Below, one piece after another: positions 1 to 5,007 of a DNA stretch of 5,007 nt. The notes below the pieces were generated by a model. It did no database searches, was not told the DNA's origin, and was given only the letters and a program-made list of their open reading frames with translations. Location of the stretch: assembly GCF_036518555.1 (NCBI RefSeq), contig NZ_DATDMY010000012.1, positions 1 to 5,007 of the forward strand, read 5' to 3'. Positions within the stretch are counted from its first letter, which is position 1. Every line of letters starts with the position of its first letter. The position numbers and the translations under genes are program-made. The DNA comes from Dokdonella_A sp036518555. GTDB lineage: Bacteria; Pseudomonadota; Gammaproteobacteria; Xanthomonadales; Rhodanobacteraceae.

Positions 1-114
1 GCACGAACCCAGGTGTTCGACTACATCGAGGTGTTCTACAACCGCGAGCGATTGCACAGCGCGCTGGGCAATCGCTCACCCGAAGACTTCGCCGCACTGG
101 CGGTGTCTAATTAG
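1..114 (+). CDS. IS3-family transposase OrfB, C-terminal fragment (partial, 5' end outside window)
   Basis: The frame is open from base 1 and stops with TAG at 112-114, giving 37 residues. They contain FDYIEVFYNRERLHSALG followed by SPEDF, which matches the highly conserved C-terminal end of the IS3-family integrase core (rve_3 type): FDYIE-FYN-R-R-HSALG---P--F. OrfB supplies the DDE catalytic domain and, as an OrfAB fusion made by frameshifting, cuts and joins the element's ends. The catalytic acidic residues lie upstream of this tail and are not visible. The gene runs toward the minus-strand peptidase gene, so the two converge. The family is clear from the motif. The subgroup cannot be set from this fragment. 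Confidence 0.88.
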   Translation, partial: ARTQVFDYIEVFYNRERLHSALGNRSPEDFAALAVSN

Positions 115-141
115 ACTGTCCGAGAAACCCGGGGTGGTCCA
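115..141 (+). repeat. Candidate right terminal inverted repeat of the IS3 element
   Basis: Immediately after the transposase stop comes ctgtccgagaaacccggggt, then ggtcca. Read inward from the end on the opposite strand it begins TGGACCACCCCGGG. A TG start, a GC-rich block and a position directly after the orfB stop are normal for IS3-family ends. The matching left repeat is not in the window, so the call rests on position and form only. The true boundary could lie a few bases either side of 141. Confidence 0.55.
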
Positions 142-171
142 CTCTGACCCCGTTTTCGGTTTTCGGCGCCG
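142..171. other. Short spacer between IS end and peptidase stop, with a CTCTGACCCC motif
   Basis: The 30 bp hold ctctgaccccgttttcgg (142-159; reverse complement begins CCGAAAACGGGGTCAGAG) and a tandem copy of gttttcg at 152-165. From memory, GGGGTCAGAGT-like sequences recur next to mobile elements in Xanthomonadales and related genomes, so this may be part of an element end rather than host sequence. No hairpin followed by a T-run is visible, so no terminator can be called for either convergent gene. Confidence 0.35.
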
Positions 172-2190
172 CTACTTCGCCGTGGGCGTTCCGCTCGCCG
201 CCGCCTGCGATCCGATGTTCTTGTCGAGGAACGCGACGAGCTGCTTGAACAGGTCCTCGGCGTGGTCCTCGTCGTAGAACCCGTGCCCCTCGGTGCGCTC
301 GTACACCCATTCGTGTTCGACGTGCGCCTTGTTGAGCGCCGAATGCATCGCTTCGCCCTGCACCGGCGGCACGCGCCAGTCCTGGCCGCCGACGACGAGC
401 ATGACGTTCGCCTTGATGCGGTCGGCGTGCGCGACCGGCGAACGGTCCCAGAGCTGGTCGTCGTTCTCGCCGAGCACGAGCTTGAGGTAGTTCTCGCCGG
501 ACGAGTACTGCGGGATGTCGCCGCGCGTGTACATGAGGCGCAGGTCGTACACGCCGACGTAGCCGATCGCGCAACGGTAGAGAGACGGTTCCTTCACTGC
601 GCCCTCGAGCGCGGCATAGCCGCCATAGCTGCCGCCGAAGATGCACAACCGCTTCGGATCGGCGACGCCCTGCTCGACCGCCCAGCGCGTCGCGTCGGTG
701 ACGTCGTCCTGCATCTTGCCGCCCCATTCGCGGTAACCGGCCTTGAGGAAGTCGTAGCCGTAGCCGCCCGAGCCGCGGAAGTTGATCTGCAGCACCGCGT
801 ACCCGCGCGTCGCGAGCAGCTGCACGTACGGGTCGAACTCCCAGCTGTCGCGGATGCCGTACGGGCCGCCGTGCACGTACACGACGAGTGGCAGGTTCTT
901 CGCCTGCTCCTTGCCCGGCGGACGCGTGAGGTAGCCGTGCAGTGCAAGGCCGTCGCGCGACTTCAGCGCGATCGGCTCGACCGCGGCCATGTGCTCGGGC
1001 TTGATCCACGGCCGGTTCGCGAGCAGGAAGCTCGCCTTGTGCGTCTTCTCGTCGTAGAGGAAGAATTGGCCCGGGTTGCGGTCGCTGCTGACCGAGAACA
1101 CGATCCGGCTGCCGTCGAGCGTGGCACTCGTGATGCGCACGTCCTCGCCCGGGAATTGCTGCAGCAGGCCGACGAGCAGCTTCGACTCGGGCGCGTGCGC
1201 GTCGATGAGCGTGGTCGCGGTGCGGTCGGGCATCGCGCGCAGCGCGATCGCATCCTTGTCGTCGGCGGACGGCACGAGTTCGAGCGGACCGCTCACCGTG
1301 CCGCTCCACAACGTCGACATCTTGCGCGTTGCGGCATCCCAGAGGCAGACGCCGCCGACGCCGTGGCTGCCGCCGCACTCGAAGTAGACCTTGTCTTCCT
1401 TGCGGTTGAAGCCGAGCGGGCGCAGGCGCTGGTGGTCCCGGTTCTCGTCGAACAGGAGTTCCCACTTGGCGTCGTCGTTCCCACGGAACCAGACCTTCCT
1501 CGCCTGGTCGACGTCGGTACCGAAGGCGAAGCGCACGACGCCGTGGTGATCGGTGATGAAGTCGGCGTCGCGCATCGGCGAGGTCGTGACCGGCATCGTC
1601 ACGCCGGTGTAGAGATCGATCTTCTCGACCGTCGGAAACACGCCGTTGGTGCTGTTGAACGAGTACGCCGCGATGAGCGCGTGCTTGGGATCCTCGCGCA
1701 GCGGATCGACGAGCGTCGCGTACGCGCGCCGGCTCGTCGCGTGGGCGATGTGGGTCGCGCCCTGGTTGCCCGCGCGGTAGCCGAACAGCACGCCGTCGCC
1801 GGTGCCGTCCGCGTTCACCGCGTACAGCTCGCCGGTCGGGACCGGCATCTCGAGCGCGCCGCTGCGTTCGCCGATCGTGTACATGACGCGATCGGGCGCG
1901 ACCCACCAGAACGACGCGAGTTCGCGCGTGTCGCGCGGGCGCAGGTTCACGCCCTTCATGTCCGACAGGCGGATCAGCGACAGCACGGCCTTGCCGTCGA
2001 CGACGGCGGCCGCGGCGAGATAGTCGCCGTTCGGCGAGATCTTGACTTCGCGGAACTGCTCGTGGCGCGCGAGGTCCGCGTACGGCACCACGGCCGGCGC
2101 GGCGGCGGGAGTCGCAGCGTCGTCCGCCGAAGCAGGCCCCATGACGAACGCCGCGATCGCGGCGAGCATCCCCAGTTGGCGTGACGTCAT
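172..2190 (-). CDS. Exported S9-family serine peptidase (prolyl oligopeptidase / acylaminoacyl-peptidase type)
   Basis: The 672-residue protein has the two-domain S9 layout. A Sec signal peptide covers residues 1-22 (MTSRQ, a hydrophobic LAAIAAFVMG core, cleavage probably after ASA), so it should act in the periplasm or outside the cell. Residues about 35-400 are the expected beta-propeller, beginning with a typical SPNGDYLA strand. Residues about 405-655 are an alpha/beta-hydrolase domain: HGGPYG at 440-445 (oxyanion region), NFRGSGGYG, the nucleophile Ser521 in GGSYGGYAA, Asp604 in GGQDWRVPP and His636 in EGHGF. The triad is complete, so an active enzyme is expected. The family cleaves short peptides, often after proline or from blocked N-termini; this substrate is unknown. 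Start: ATG at 2190 is preferred over an in-frame ATG at 2310 because it follows a strong purine-rich Shine-Dalgarno and gives a clean signal peptide. The length is normal for exported S9 peptidases. It lies 127 bp downstream of manC on the same strand, with no evident functional link. Confidence 0.92.
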   Translation of the reverse strand: MTSRQLGMLAAIAAFVMGPASADDAATPAAAPAVVPYADLARHEQFREVKISPNGDYLAAAAVVDGKAVLSLIRLSDMKGVNLRPRDTRELASFWWVAPDRVMYTIGERSGALEMPVPTGELYAVNADGTGDGVLFGYRAGNQGATHIAHATSRRAYATLVDPLREDPKHALIAAYSFNSTNGVFPTVEKIDLYTGVTMPVTTSPMRDADFITDHHGVVRFAFGTDVDQARKVWFRGNDDAKWELLFDENRDHQRLRPLGFNRKEDKVYFECGGSHGVGGVCLWDAATRKMSTLWSGTVSGPLELVPSADDKDAIALRAMPDRTATTLIDAHAPESKLLVGLLQQFPGEDVRITSATLDGSRIVFSVSSDRNPGQFFLYDEKTHKASFLLANRPWIKPEHMAAVEPIALKSRDGLALHGYLTRPPGKEQAKNLPLVVYVHGGPYGIRDSWEFDPYVQLLATRGYAVLQINFRGSGGYGYDFLKAGYREWGGKMQDDVTDATRWAVEQGVADPKRLCIFGGSYGGYAALEGAVKEPSLYRCAIGYVGVYDLRLMYTRGDIPQYSSGENYLKLVLGENDDQLWDRSPVAHADRIKANVMLVVGGQDWRVPPVQGEAMHSALNKAHVEHEWVYERTEGHGFYDEDHAEDLFKQLVAFLDKNIGSQAAASGTPTAK

Positions 2191-2317
2191 CGACCCCCTC
2201 CCTTGGTTACCGGTTTCCGGCCGCACCCGCGCGGTGCGCGCCCCCGTTGCGCGGCCGGATTGTTCCGTTTCTACCACACGCATGCGTCGTCGCAGTCCGC
2301 ACTGCAGCACACTGCGG
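2191..2317 (-). other. Intergenic region between manC and the peptidase gene, with inverted repeats
   Basis: Three structures are visible. (1) tccggccgc at 2216-2224 pairs perfectly with gcggccgga at 2251-2259; the 26-base interval holds a smaller stem, gcgc/gcgc (2229-2232, 2236-2239). (2) A perfect 10-base palindrome, acgcatgcgt, lies at 2278-2287. (3) A small stem, gcagt/actgc (2292-2296, 2301-2305), sits just past the manC stop. None has a T-run on its 3' side on the minus strand, so a classical intrinsic terminator is not supported. The first stem would lie in the peptidase leader if transcription starts upstream. Short inverted repeats are frequent by chance in GC-rich DNA. No convincing -35/-10 pair was found. 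Confidence 0.35.
2197..2201 (-). promoter_or_regulatory. Ribosome binding site of the S9 peptidase gene
   Basis: On the minus strand the sequence before the ATG at 2190 reads aagggagggggtcg. The GGAGG core is 6 bases from the start codon. It decides the start in favour of the codon that opens the signal peptide. Confidence 0.75.
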
Positions 2318-3826
2318 CTACTTCGTCGCCGCTGGCGCGCGCCCGTAACGGTCCTCCAGGCGCACGATGTCGTCCTCGCCGAAGTAGTCGCCGCACTGCA
2401 CCTCGATGAGGTGGATGTCGCGATCGGTCGGATTCTCGAGGCGGTGCACGGTGTCCATCGGGATGTAGGTCGACTCGTTGCGCTGGAGCAGGAACTCGCG
2501 CTCGCCGACGCGCACCTTTGCGGTGCCTTCGACCACGGTCCAATGCTCGCTGCGCCGATGATGCAGCTGCAGCGACAGCACGTGGCCGGGTTTCACGGTC
2601 AGGCGCTTGACCTTGCAGTCGTCGGCGTCCTCGAGCACGGTGTAGCTGCCCCACGGGCGGTGCACGGTCTGGTGCACGCTCGCGGCCGCATGGTTGGTCG
2701 CGCGCAGTCGCTCGACCACGAGCTTGACCTGCTGCGCGCGTTCGCGATGCGAGACGAGCACGGCGTCGCCGGTGTCGACGATGACGAGGTCCTGCACGCC
2801 GACCGCGGCGACCATGCGCGCGTCGGACTGGATGTAGCAGTTCGAGCTCTCGACGACGATCGCCTGGCCGCGCACGCGGTTGCCCTGGTCGTCGGCATCG
2901 GCCTCGAGGTCGCTCATCGCCTTCCACGAGCCGATGTCGCTCCAGTCGAACGTCGCCGGCACCACCGCGACCTTCGGCGCGCGCTCCATGATCGCGTAGT
3001 CGATCGAGATGTCGGGCTGGGCGAGGAACGCCTCGCGGTGGAACTCGATCGGGCTCTCGTGGTTCATCGCGTGCGCGTGGCAGGCTTGCGCCGCCTTCAG
3101 CACGTCGGGACAGACCTCGGCGGCGACCGCGAGCAGCGCGTCGGCGCGGAAACAGAACATGCCCGAGTTCCACACGTAGTCGCCCGAGGCGACATAGCTT
3201 TCGGCGGTCTGCAGGTTCGGCTTCTCGACGAACGCATCCACCACGCGCCCCACCGCTTTCCCTTCTCCCGCCTGCGGGAGAAGGTGCCCGGAGGGCGGAT
3301 GAGGGAAAGCGTCGTCCATCGACCTCTCGATCGCCGCCCCCATGCGGATGTAGCCGAAGCCCGTCTCCGGATGCGTCGGGCGGATGCCGAACGTGACGAG
3401 CCAGCCGTCCGCGGCGAGCGCGGCGGCGCGGCGCGCGTCGGCGACGAATGCGTCGAGGTCGCGGATGAGATGGTCGGCCGGCAGGATCAGCAGGGTCGCG
3501 TCGGCGCCGACGCGATCGCGCGCGTGCAGCGCGGCGAGCACCACCGCCGGCGCGGTGTTGCGACCAGCGGGCTCGAGCAGGAACGGCAACGTGTCGAGGT
3601 TCGCGCCTTCGTGCTGCGCGTACTCGTCGCGCGTGAGGAAGTAATAATCGCGACCGGTCACCGTGAGCACGGTGCCGCCGTCGGCGCAGCGCAGCGCGCG
3701 GTCGAGCGTCTTCTTGAGCAGCGACTCGCCGTCGCCCATGCGCATGAACGGTTTCGGATAGGCGCTGCGCGAGACCGGCCAGAGGCGGGTGCCGGCTCCG
3801 CCGGACAGGATCACGGGGACGAGCAT
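2318..3826 (-). CDS. manC: Bifunctional mannose-1-phosphate guanylyltransferase / mannose-6-phosphate isomerase
   Basis: This 502-residue type II PMI-GMP enzyme (ManC/AlgA/XanB family) makes GDP-D-mannose from mannose-1-phosphate and GTP and can interconvert fructose-6- and mannose-6-phosphate in the cytoplasm. The N-terminal nucleotidyltransferase domain opens with the signature GGAGTRLWPVSR and PKPF (residues 9-27), followed by EPAGRNTAPA (85-94), PADH (116-119), GFGYI (156-160), FVEKP (199-203) and WNSGMF (219-224). The C-terminal cupin isomerase domain has PWGSY (391-395), KPGHVLSLQLHHRRSEHW (412-429), STYIP, HRLENP (461-466) and the usual ending EVQCGDYFGEDDIVRLEDRYGR. All expected motifs are present. 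The odd point is length: the family is usually about 465-485 residues, and the excess lies at residues about 172-191, where a palindromic repeat is inserted in frame (see repeat at 3254-3311). The start is supported by AGGAG 9 bases upstream of ATG. The gene lies 56 bp after rmlD, consistent with a polysaccharide sugar-nucleotide operon. Confidence 0.95.
   Translation of the reverse strand: MLVPVILSGGAGTRLWPVSRSAYPKPFMRMGDGESLLKKTLDRALRCADGGTVLTVTGRDYYFLTRDEYAQHEGANLDTLPFLLEPAGRNTAPAVVLAALHARDRVGADATLLILPADHLIRDLDAFVADARRAAALAADGWLVTFGIRPTHPETGFGYIRMGAAIERSMDDAFPHPPSGHLLPQAGEGKAVGRVVDAFVEKPNLQTAESYVASGDYVWNSGMFCFRADALLAVAAEVCPDVLKAAQACHAHAMNHESPIEFHREAFLAQPDISIDYAIMERAPKVAVVPATFDWSDIGSWKAMSDLEADADDQGNRVRGQAIVVESSNCYIQSDARMVAAVGVQDLVIVDTGDAVLVSHRERAQQVKLVVERLRATNHAAASVHQTVHRPWGSYTVLEDADDCKVKRLTVKPGHVLSLQLHHRRSEHWTVVEGTAKVRVGEREFLLQRNESTYIPMDTVHRLENPTDRDIHLIEVQCGDYFGEDDIVRLEDRYGRAPAATK
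3254..3311. repeat. Nested palindromic repeat inserted in frame inside manC
   Basis: Outer arms cgctttccc (3254-3262) and gggaaagcg (3303-3311) are perfect 9-bp inverted repeats. Inside are a perfect 10-bp hairpin, ccttctcccg/cgggagaagg (3261-3270, 3275-3284, loop cctg), and a 4-bp hairpin, gccc/gggc (3286-3289, 3293-3296). The 58 bp encode ManC residues 172-191, including PHPPSGHLLPQAGEG, with no stop. From memory, the ccttctcccg-cctgcgggag unit resembles a high-copy dispersed repeat of Xanthomonadales and other proteobacteria, usually intergenic. Family motifs on both sides are intact, so the element adds sequence and does not replace conserved residues. Its exact ends need an alignment with repeat-free homologues. 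Confidence 0.8.
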
Positions 3827-3835
3827 GGATCGAAA

Positions 3836-3861
3836 CTCCTGCGCCGGCAGGCGGCCGGCGC
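3836..3861 (-). promoter_or_regulatory. manC ribosome binding site with an abutting intercistronic hairpin
   Basis: On the minus strand AGGAG (3836-3840) lies 9 bases from the manC ATG. Directly upstream is a perfect 7-bp GC-only inverted repeat, gcgccgg/ccggcgc (3841-3847, 3855-3861, loop 7). In the rmlD-manC message this stem would end exactly where the Shine-Dalgarno begins. It could modulate ribosome access to manC or protect the transcript, but there is no T-run and no direct proof of function. The Shine-Dalgarno is well supported; the role of the hairpin is speculative. Confidence 0.55.
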
Positions 3862-3882
3862 TTCAGGCCCGGCCGCGACGCG

Positions 3883-4905
3883 TCACGCCGGGCCGGCGGG
3901 CGCGAGTTCGTCGAGGACCTGGTCCAGACCCGCGCGCCAATGGGGCAATTGTAGCCCGAATGCGTTTTCGAGCTTCGAGGCGTCGAGCACGGACCACGCC
4001 GGGCGGCGCGCCCTGGTCGGAAAGTCCGCGGTGGTGATCGGCACGACCCGCGGCACGCGCGCGATCAGGCCGCGCGCCGCGGCGCCAGCGACGATCGCGC
4101 TCGCGAAGTCGTACCAGCTGCACTGGCCGGCCGCGACGAGATTGAACGCACCATCGTACCCGGTTGACACCGATTCGACCGACGTAGGGTGGGACGCAGG
4201 CGCAAAGCGGCGAGTCCCACCCGGGGCCTCGTCCCCCGGACGATCGTCGAGCACCGTCGCGGTCACGTCCGCGATCCAGCGTGCCGGCGTCGGCGCGCCG
4301 ACCTGGTCGGCGACCACGCGCAATTCGTCGCGCTCGGCCGCGAGGCGCAGCATCGTGCGCAGGAAATTGTGGCCGTGCGAGGCATACACCCATGCCGTAC
4401 GGAAGACCAGGTACGCCGCACCGCTCGCGGCGAGCGCGCGTTCGCCGGCGAGCTTGCTGCGACCGTACACGCCGAGCGGCGCGGTCGCATCGTCCTCGCG
4501 ATACGCGCGCGGCGAACCGTCCGCGCCCGCGATGCCGTGGCCGTCGAACACGTAGTCGGTCGAATAGTGCACGACGGTCGCATCGCGCGCTGCGGCCCAC
4601 GCACCGATTTCGCCGACCGCGCGATGGTTGACGCGATCGGCGAGATCGGGCTCGTCCTCCGCGCGGTCGACCGCGGTGTACGCGGCCGCGTTGATGATCG
4701 TGGTCGCGCCGGCCTCGTCGAGCGCGCGCGCGAGCGATGCGGCGTCGGCGAGATCGGCGACGAGGCACGGCGTGCCGTCGTCGAGCAAACCGCTGCGCGT
4801 CGCCGACACGAGGTTCCGACCCAGCATCGCGAATCGCCGTCGCACCTCGTGACCGACCTGGCCGTTCGCGCCGAGCAGCAGGACGCGGTCACCGTACGTG
4901 TTCAT
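3883..4905 (-). CDS. rmlD: dTDP-4-dehydrorhamnose reductase (RmlD/RfbD)
   Basis: The 340-residue cytoplasmic short-chain dehydrogenase/reductase carries out the last step of dTDP-L-rhamnose synthesis, reducing dTDP-4-dehydro-L-rhamnose with NAD(P)H. Seen: the nucleotide-binding motif LLGANGQVGHE (10-20), INAAAYTAVDRAE (71-83), STDYVFDG (115-122, supplying the catalytic Thr116), the catalytic pair Tyr147 and Lys151 in VYGRSK, RTAWVY (169-174), NFLRTML (180-186) and QVGAPTPARWIAD (201-213). The usual length is about 290-305, so this protein is long. Most of the excess is at residues about 220-252, where a palindromic repeat is encoded (see repeat at 4187-4222). Relative to the E. coli spacing from memory, about seven extra residues also lie between FDG and YRE. 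ATG at 4905 is chosen over the in-frame ATG at 4941 because it starts right at the Rossmann fold and has AGGT 7 bases upstream. The gene runs directly into manC; rmlB, rmlA and rmlC would be expected upstream, outside the window. Confidence 0.94.
   Translation of the reverse strand: MNTYGDRVLLLGANGQVGHEVRRRFAMLGRNLVSATRSGLLDDGTPCLVADLADAASLARALDEAGATTIINAAAYTAVDRAEDEPDLADRVNHRAVGEIGAWAAARDATVVHYSTDYVFDGHGIAGADGSPRAYREDDATAPLGVYGRSKLAGERALAASGAAYLVFRTAWVYASHGHNFLRTMLRLAAERDELRVVADQVGAPTPARWIADVTATVLDDRPGDEAPGGTRRFAPASHPTSVESVSTGYDGAFNLVAAGQCSWYDFASAIVAGAAARGLIARVPRVVPITTADFPTRARRPAWSVLDASKLENAFGLQLPHWRAGLDQVLDELAPAGPA
4187..4222. repeat. Second palindromic repeat inserted in frame, inside rmlD
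   Basis: Perfect 9-bp arms gggtgggac (4187-4195) and gtcccaccc (4214-4222) enclose a small stem, cgc-aaa-gcg (4201-4209). A further hairpin, ccgggg/ccccgg (4221-4226, 4234-4239), adjoins it. The palindrome encodes RmlD residues 228-240 (PGGTRRFAPASHP) without a stop. From memory, GTAGGGTGGG...CCCACC units with a CGCAAAGCG core are common dispersed repeats in proteobacterial genomes. The host loop is about 32 residues, against about 10 in E. coli RmlD recalled from memory, so the inserted DNA is probably longer than the palindrome itself. It is unrelated in sequence to the repeat in manC. Confidence 0.72.
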
Positions 4906-4912
4906 CGACGCA

Positions 4913-4916
4913 ACCT
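4913..4916 (-). promoter_or_regulatory. Probable ribosome binding site of rmlD
   Basis: The minus strand reads ccaggttgcgtcg before the ATG at 4905, placing AGGT 7 bases upstream. It is a modest match, but better placed than anything before the alternative ATG at 4941. It supports the shorter N-terminus. Confidence 0.5.
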
Positions 4917-4953
4917 GGTGTGGCGCGCTCGCCCGGCGCACCGGCAGTCGATC

Positions 4954-5007
4954 GTGGGAGCGGCGGAAGCCGCGATGCTTTTCGCGGCCGATTGATCGAA
5001 GAGCATC
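4954..5007. repeat. Partial large palindromic (REP-like) repeat upstream of rmlD, cut by the window edge
   Basis: gtgggagcggcggaagccgc (4954-4973) contains the stem gcggc-ggaa-gccgc (4960-4973). Beyond it, gatgcttttcg (4974-4984) pairs with cgaagagcatc (4997-5007) at 10 of 11 positions, the exception being a possible G-U pair. From memory, GTGGGAGCGGCTTCAGCCGCGATGC is a common dispersed repeat of Xanthomonadales and pseudomonads. The pairing reaches the last base of the window, so the palindrome probably continues with a GCGGC..CCGC half and a terminal CCCAC. It lies 49 bp before the rmlD start, so it could separate rmlD from upstream rml genes. No promoter is recognisable in 4906-5007. Confidence 0.65.

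Larger units (their letters stand above)
1..141 (+). mobile_element. Right end of an IS3-family insertion sequence (left part outside window)
   Basis: This segment holds the C-terminal end of an IS3-type transposase followed by a candidate right terminal inverted repeat ending in CA at 141. IS3 elements carry two overlapping frames (orfA/orfB) between imperfect inverted repeats that begin TG and end CA, and orfB stops just inside the right repeat, as here (stop at 112-114). The left end, orfA and the target duplication are outside the window, so completeness and activity cannot be judged. The element lies 30 bp beyond the stop of the convergent peptidase gene, so it landed just outside that gene. 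The exact right boundary is inferred. Confidence 0.75.

Noticed and set aside
107..1906. A 599-codon minus-strand frame overlapping the peptidase gene
   Set aside because: It is Arg-rich in an alternate frame of the peptidase, with no motifs, and runs into the IS end.
262..2184. A 640-codon open frame on the + strand opposite the peptidase gene
   Set aside because: It is a frame shadow of the GC-rich peptidase gene: it is rich in Arg, Val, Ala and His, has no recognisable motif, and is covered by a complete S9 peptidase with an intact triad on the other strand.
2191..2310. A 40-residue N-terminal extension of the peptidase from the ATG at 2310
   Set aside because: The extension is Arg-rich, lies before a clear signal peptide and overlaps the gap after manC; the ATG at 2190 has the strong Shine-Dalgarno.
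3261..3284. The ccttctcccg/cgggagaagg hairpin as an intrinsic terminator
   Set aside because: It lies inside the manC coding region, lacks a T-run on either side, and is better explained as part of a dispersed palindromic repeat.
2042..4555. An 837-codon open frame on the + strand spanning manC and most of rmlD
   Set aside because: It crosses three real minus-strand genes and their intergenic gaps, has low-complexity Arg/Ala/His-rich content and no domain signature. Few stops are expected opposite GC-rich coding DNA.
4906..4941. A 12-residue N-terminal extension of RmlD from the ATG at 4941
   Set aside because: RmlD proteins begin just before the nucleotide-binding glycine motif, which fits the ATG at 4905; no Shine-Dalgarno precedes 4941.
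1..5007. CRISPR array, tRNA or rRNA genes, phage or defence genes
   Set aside because: No regularly spaced direct repeats, no tRNA-like cloverleaf with a TTCGANNC arm, and no rRNA-like stretch was seen. All long frames with recognisable motifs are accounted for by the three minus-strand genes and the IS fragment.

Overview
The window is a GC-rich (roughly two-thirds by eye) bacterial chromosome segment. Gene content, protein style and repeats point to a gammaproteobacterium of the Xanthomonadales (Lysobacteraceae/Rhodanobacteraceae type). The rmlD-then-manC order resembles the rml-xanB surface-polysaccharide region of Xanthomonas. The genus cannot be fixed from the sequence alone.

Layout, left to right. 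Positions 1-141 are the right end of an IS3-family insertion sequence: the last 37 codons of its transposase on the + strand and a probable terminal inverted repeat. A 30-bp spacer follows. Three genes then lie on the minus strand, transcribed right to left: rmlD (4905 to 3883, dTDP-4-dehydrorhamnose reductase), manC/xanB (3826 to 2318, bifunctional mannose-1-phosphate guanylyltransferase / mannose-6-phosphate isomerase) and an exported S9-family serine peptidase (2190 to 172). rmlD and manC are 56 bp apart and look like one operon making dTDP-L-rhamnose and GDP-D-mannose for LPS or exopolysaccharide. The peptidase has its own strong Shine-Dalgarno after a structured 127-bp gap. It may be read through or separately transcribed, and it has no obvious biochemical link to the sugar genes. 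Positions 4906-5007 hold the rmlD leader and the first part of a third palindromic repeat, cut by the window edge.

The most interesting signal is that two unrelated palindromic repeats sit inside coding sequence, in frame and without stop codons. One (3254-3311, nested inverted repeats) adds about 20 residues to ManC between the FGYI and FVEKP motifs. The other (4187-4222, 9-bp perfect arms) lies in an expanded loop of RmlD between the WIAD and FNLVAAG segments. Both proteins are longer than usual for their families, and in each the extra length falls largely at the repeat. The arrangement recalls the protein-coding palindromic elements of Rickettsia (RPEs), here in an apparent Xanthomonadales genome. 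With the third repeat upstream of rmlD and the IS end, four repeat or mobile sequences lie within 5 kb. No RNA genes, CRISPR arrays or phage genes were seen.
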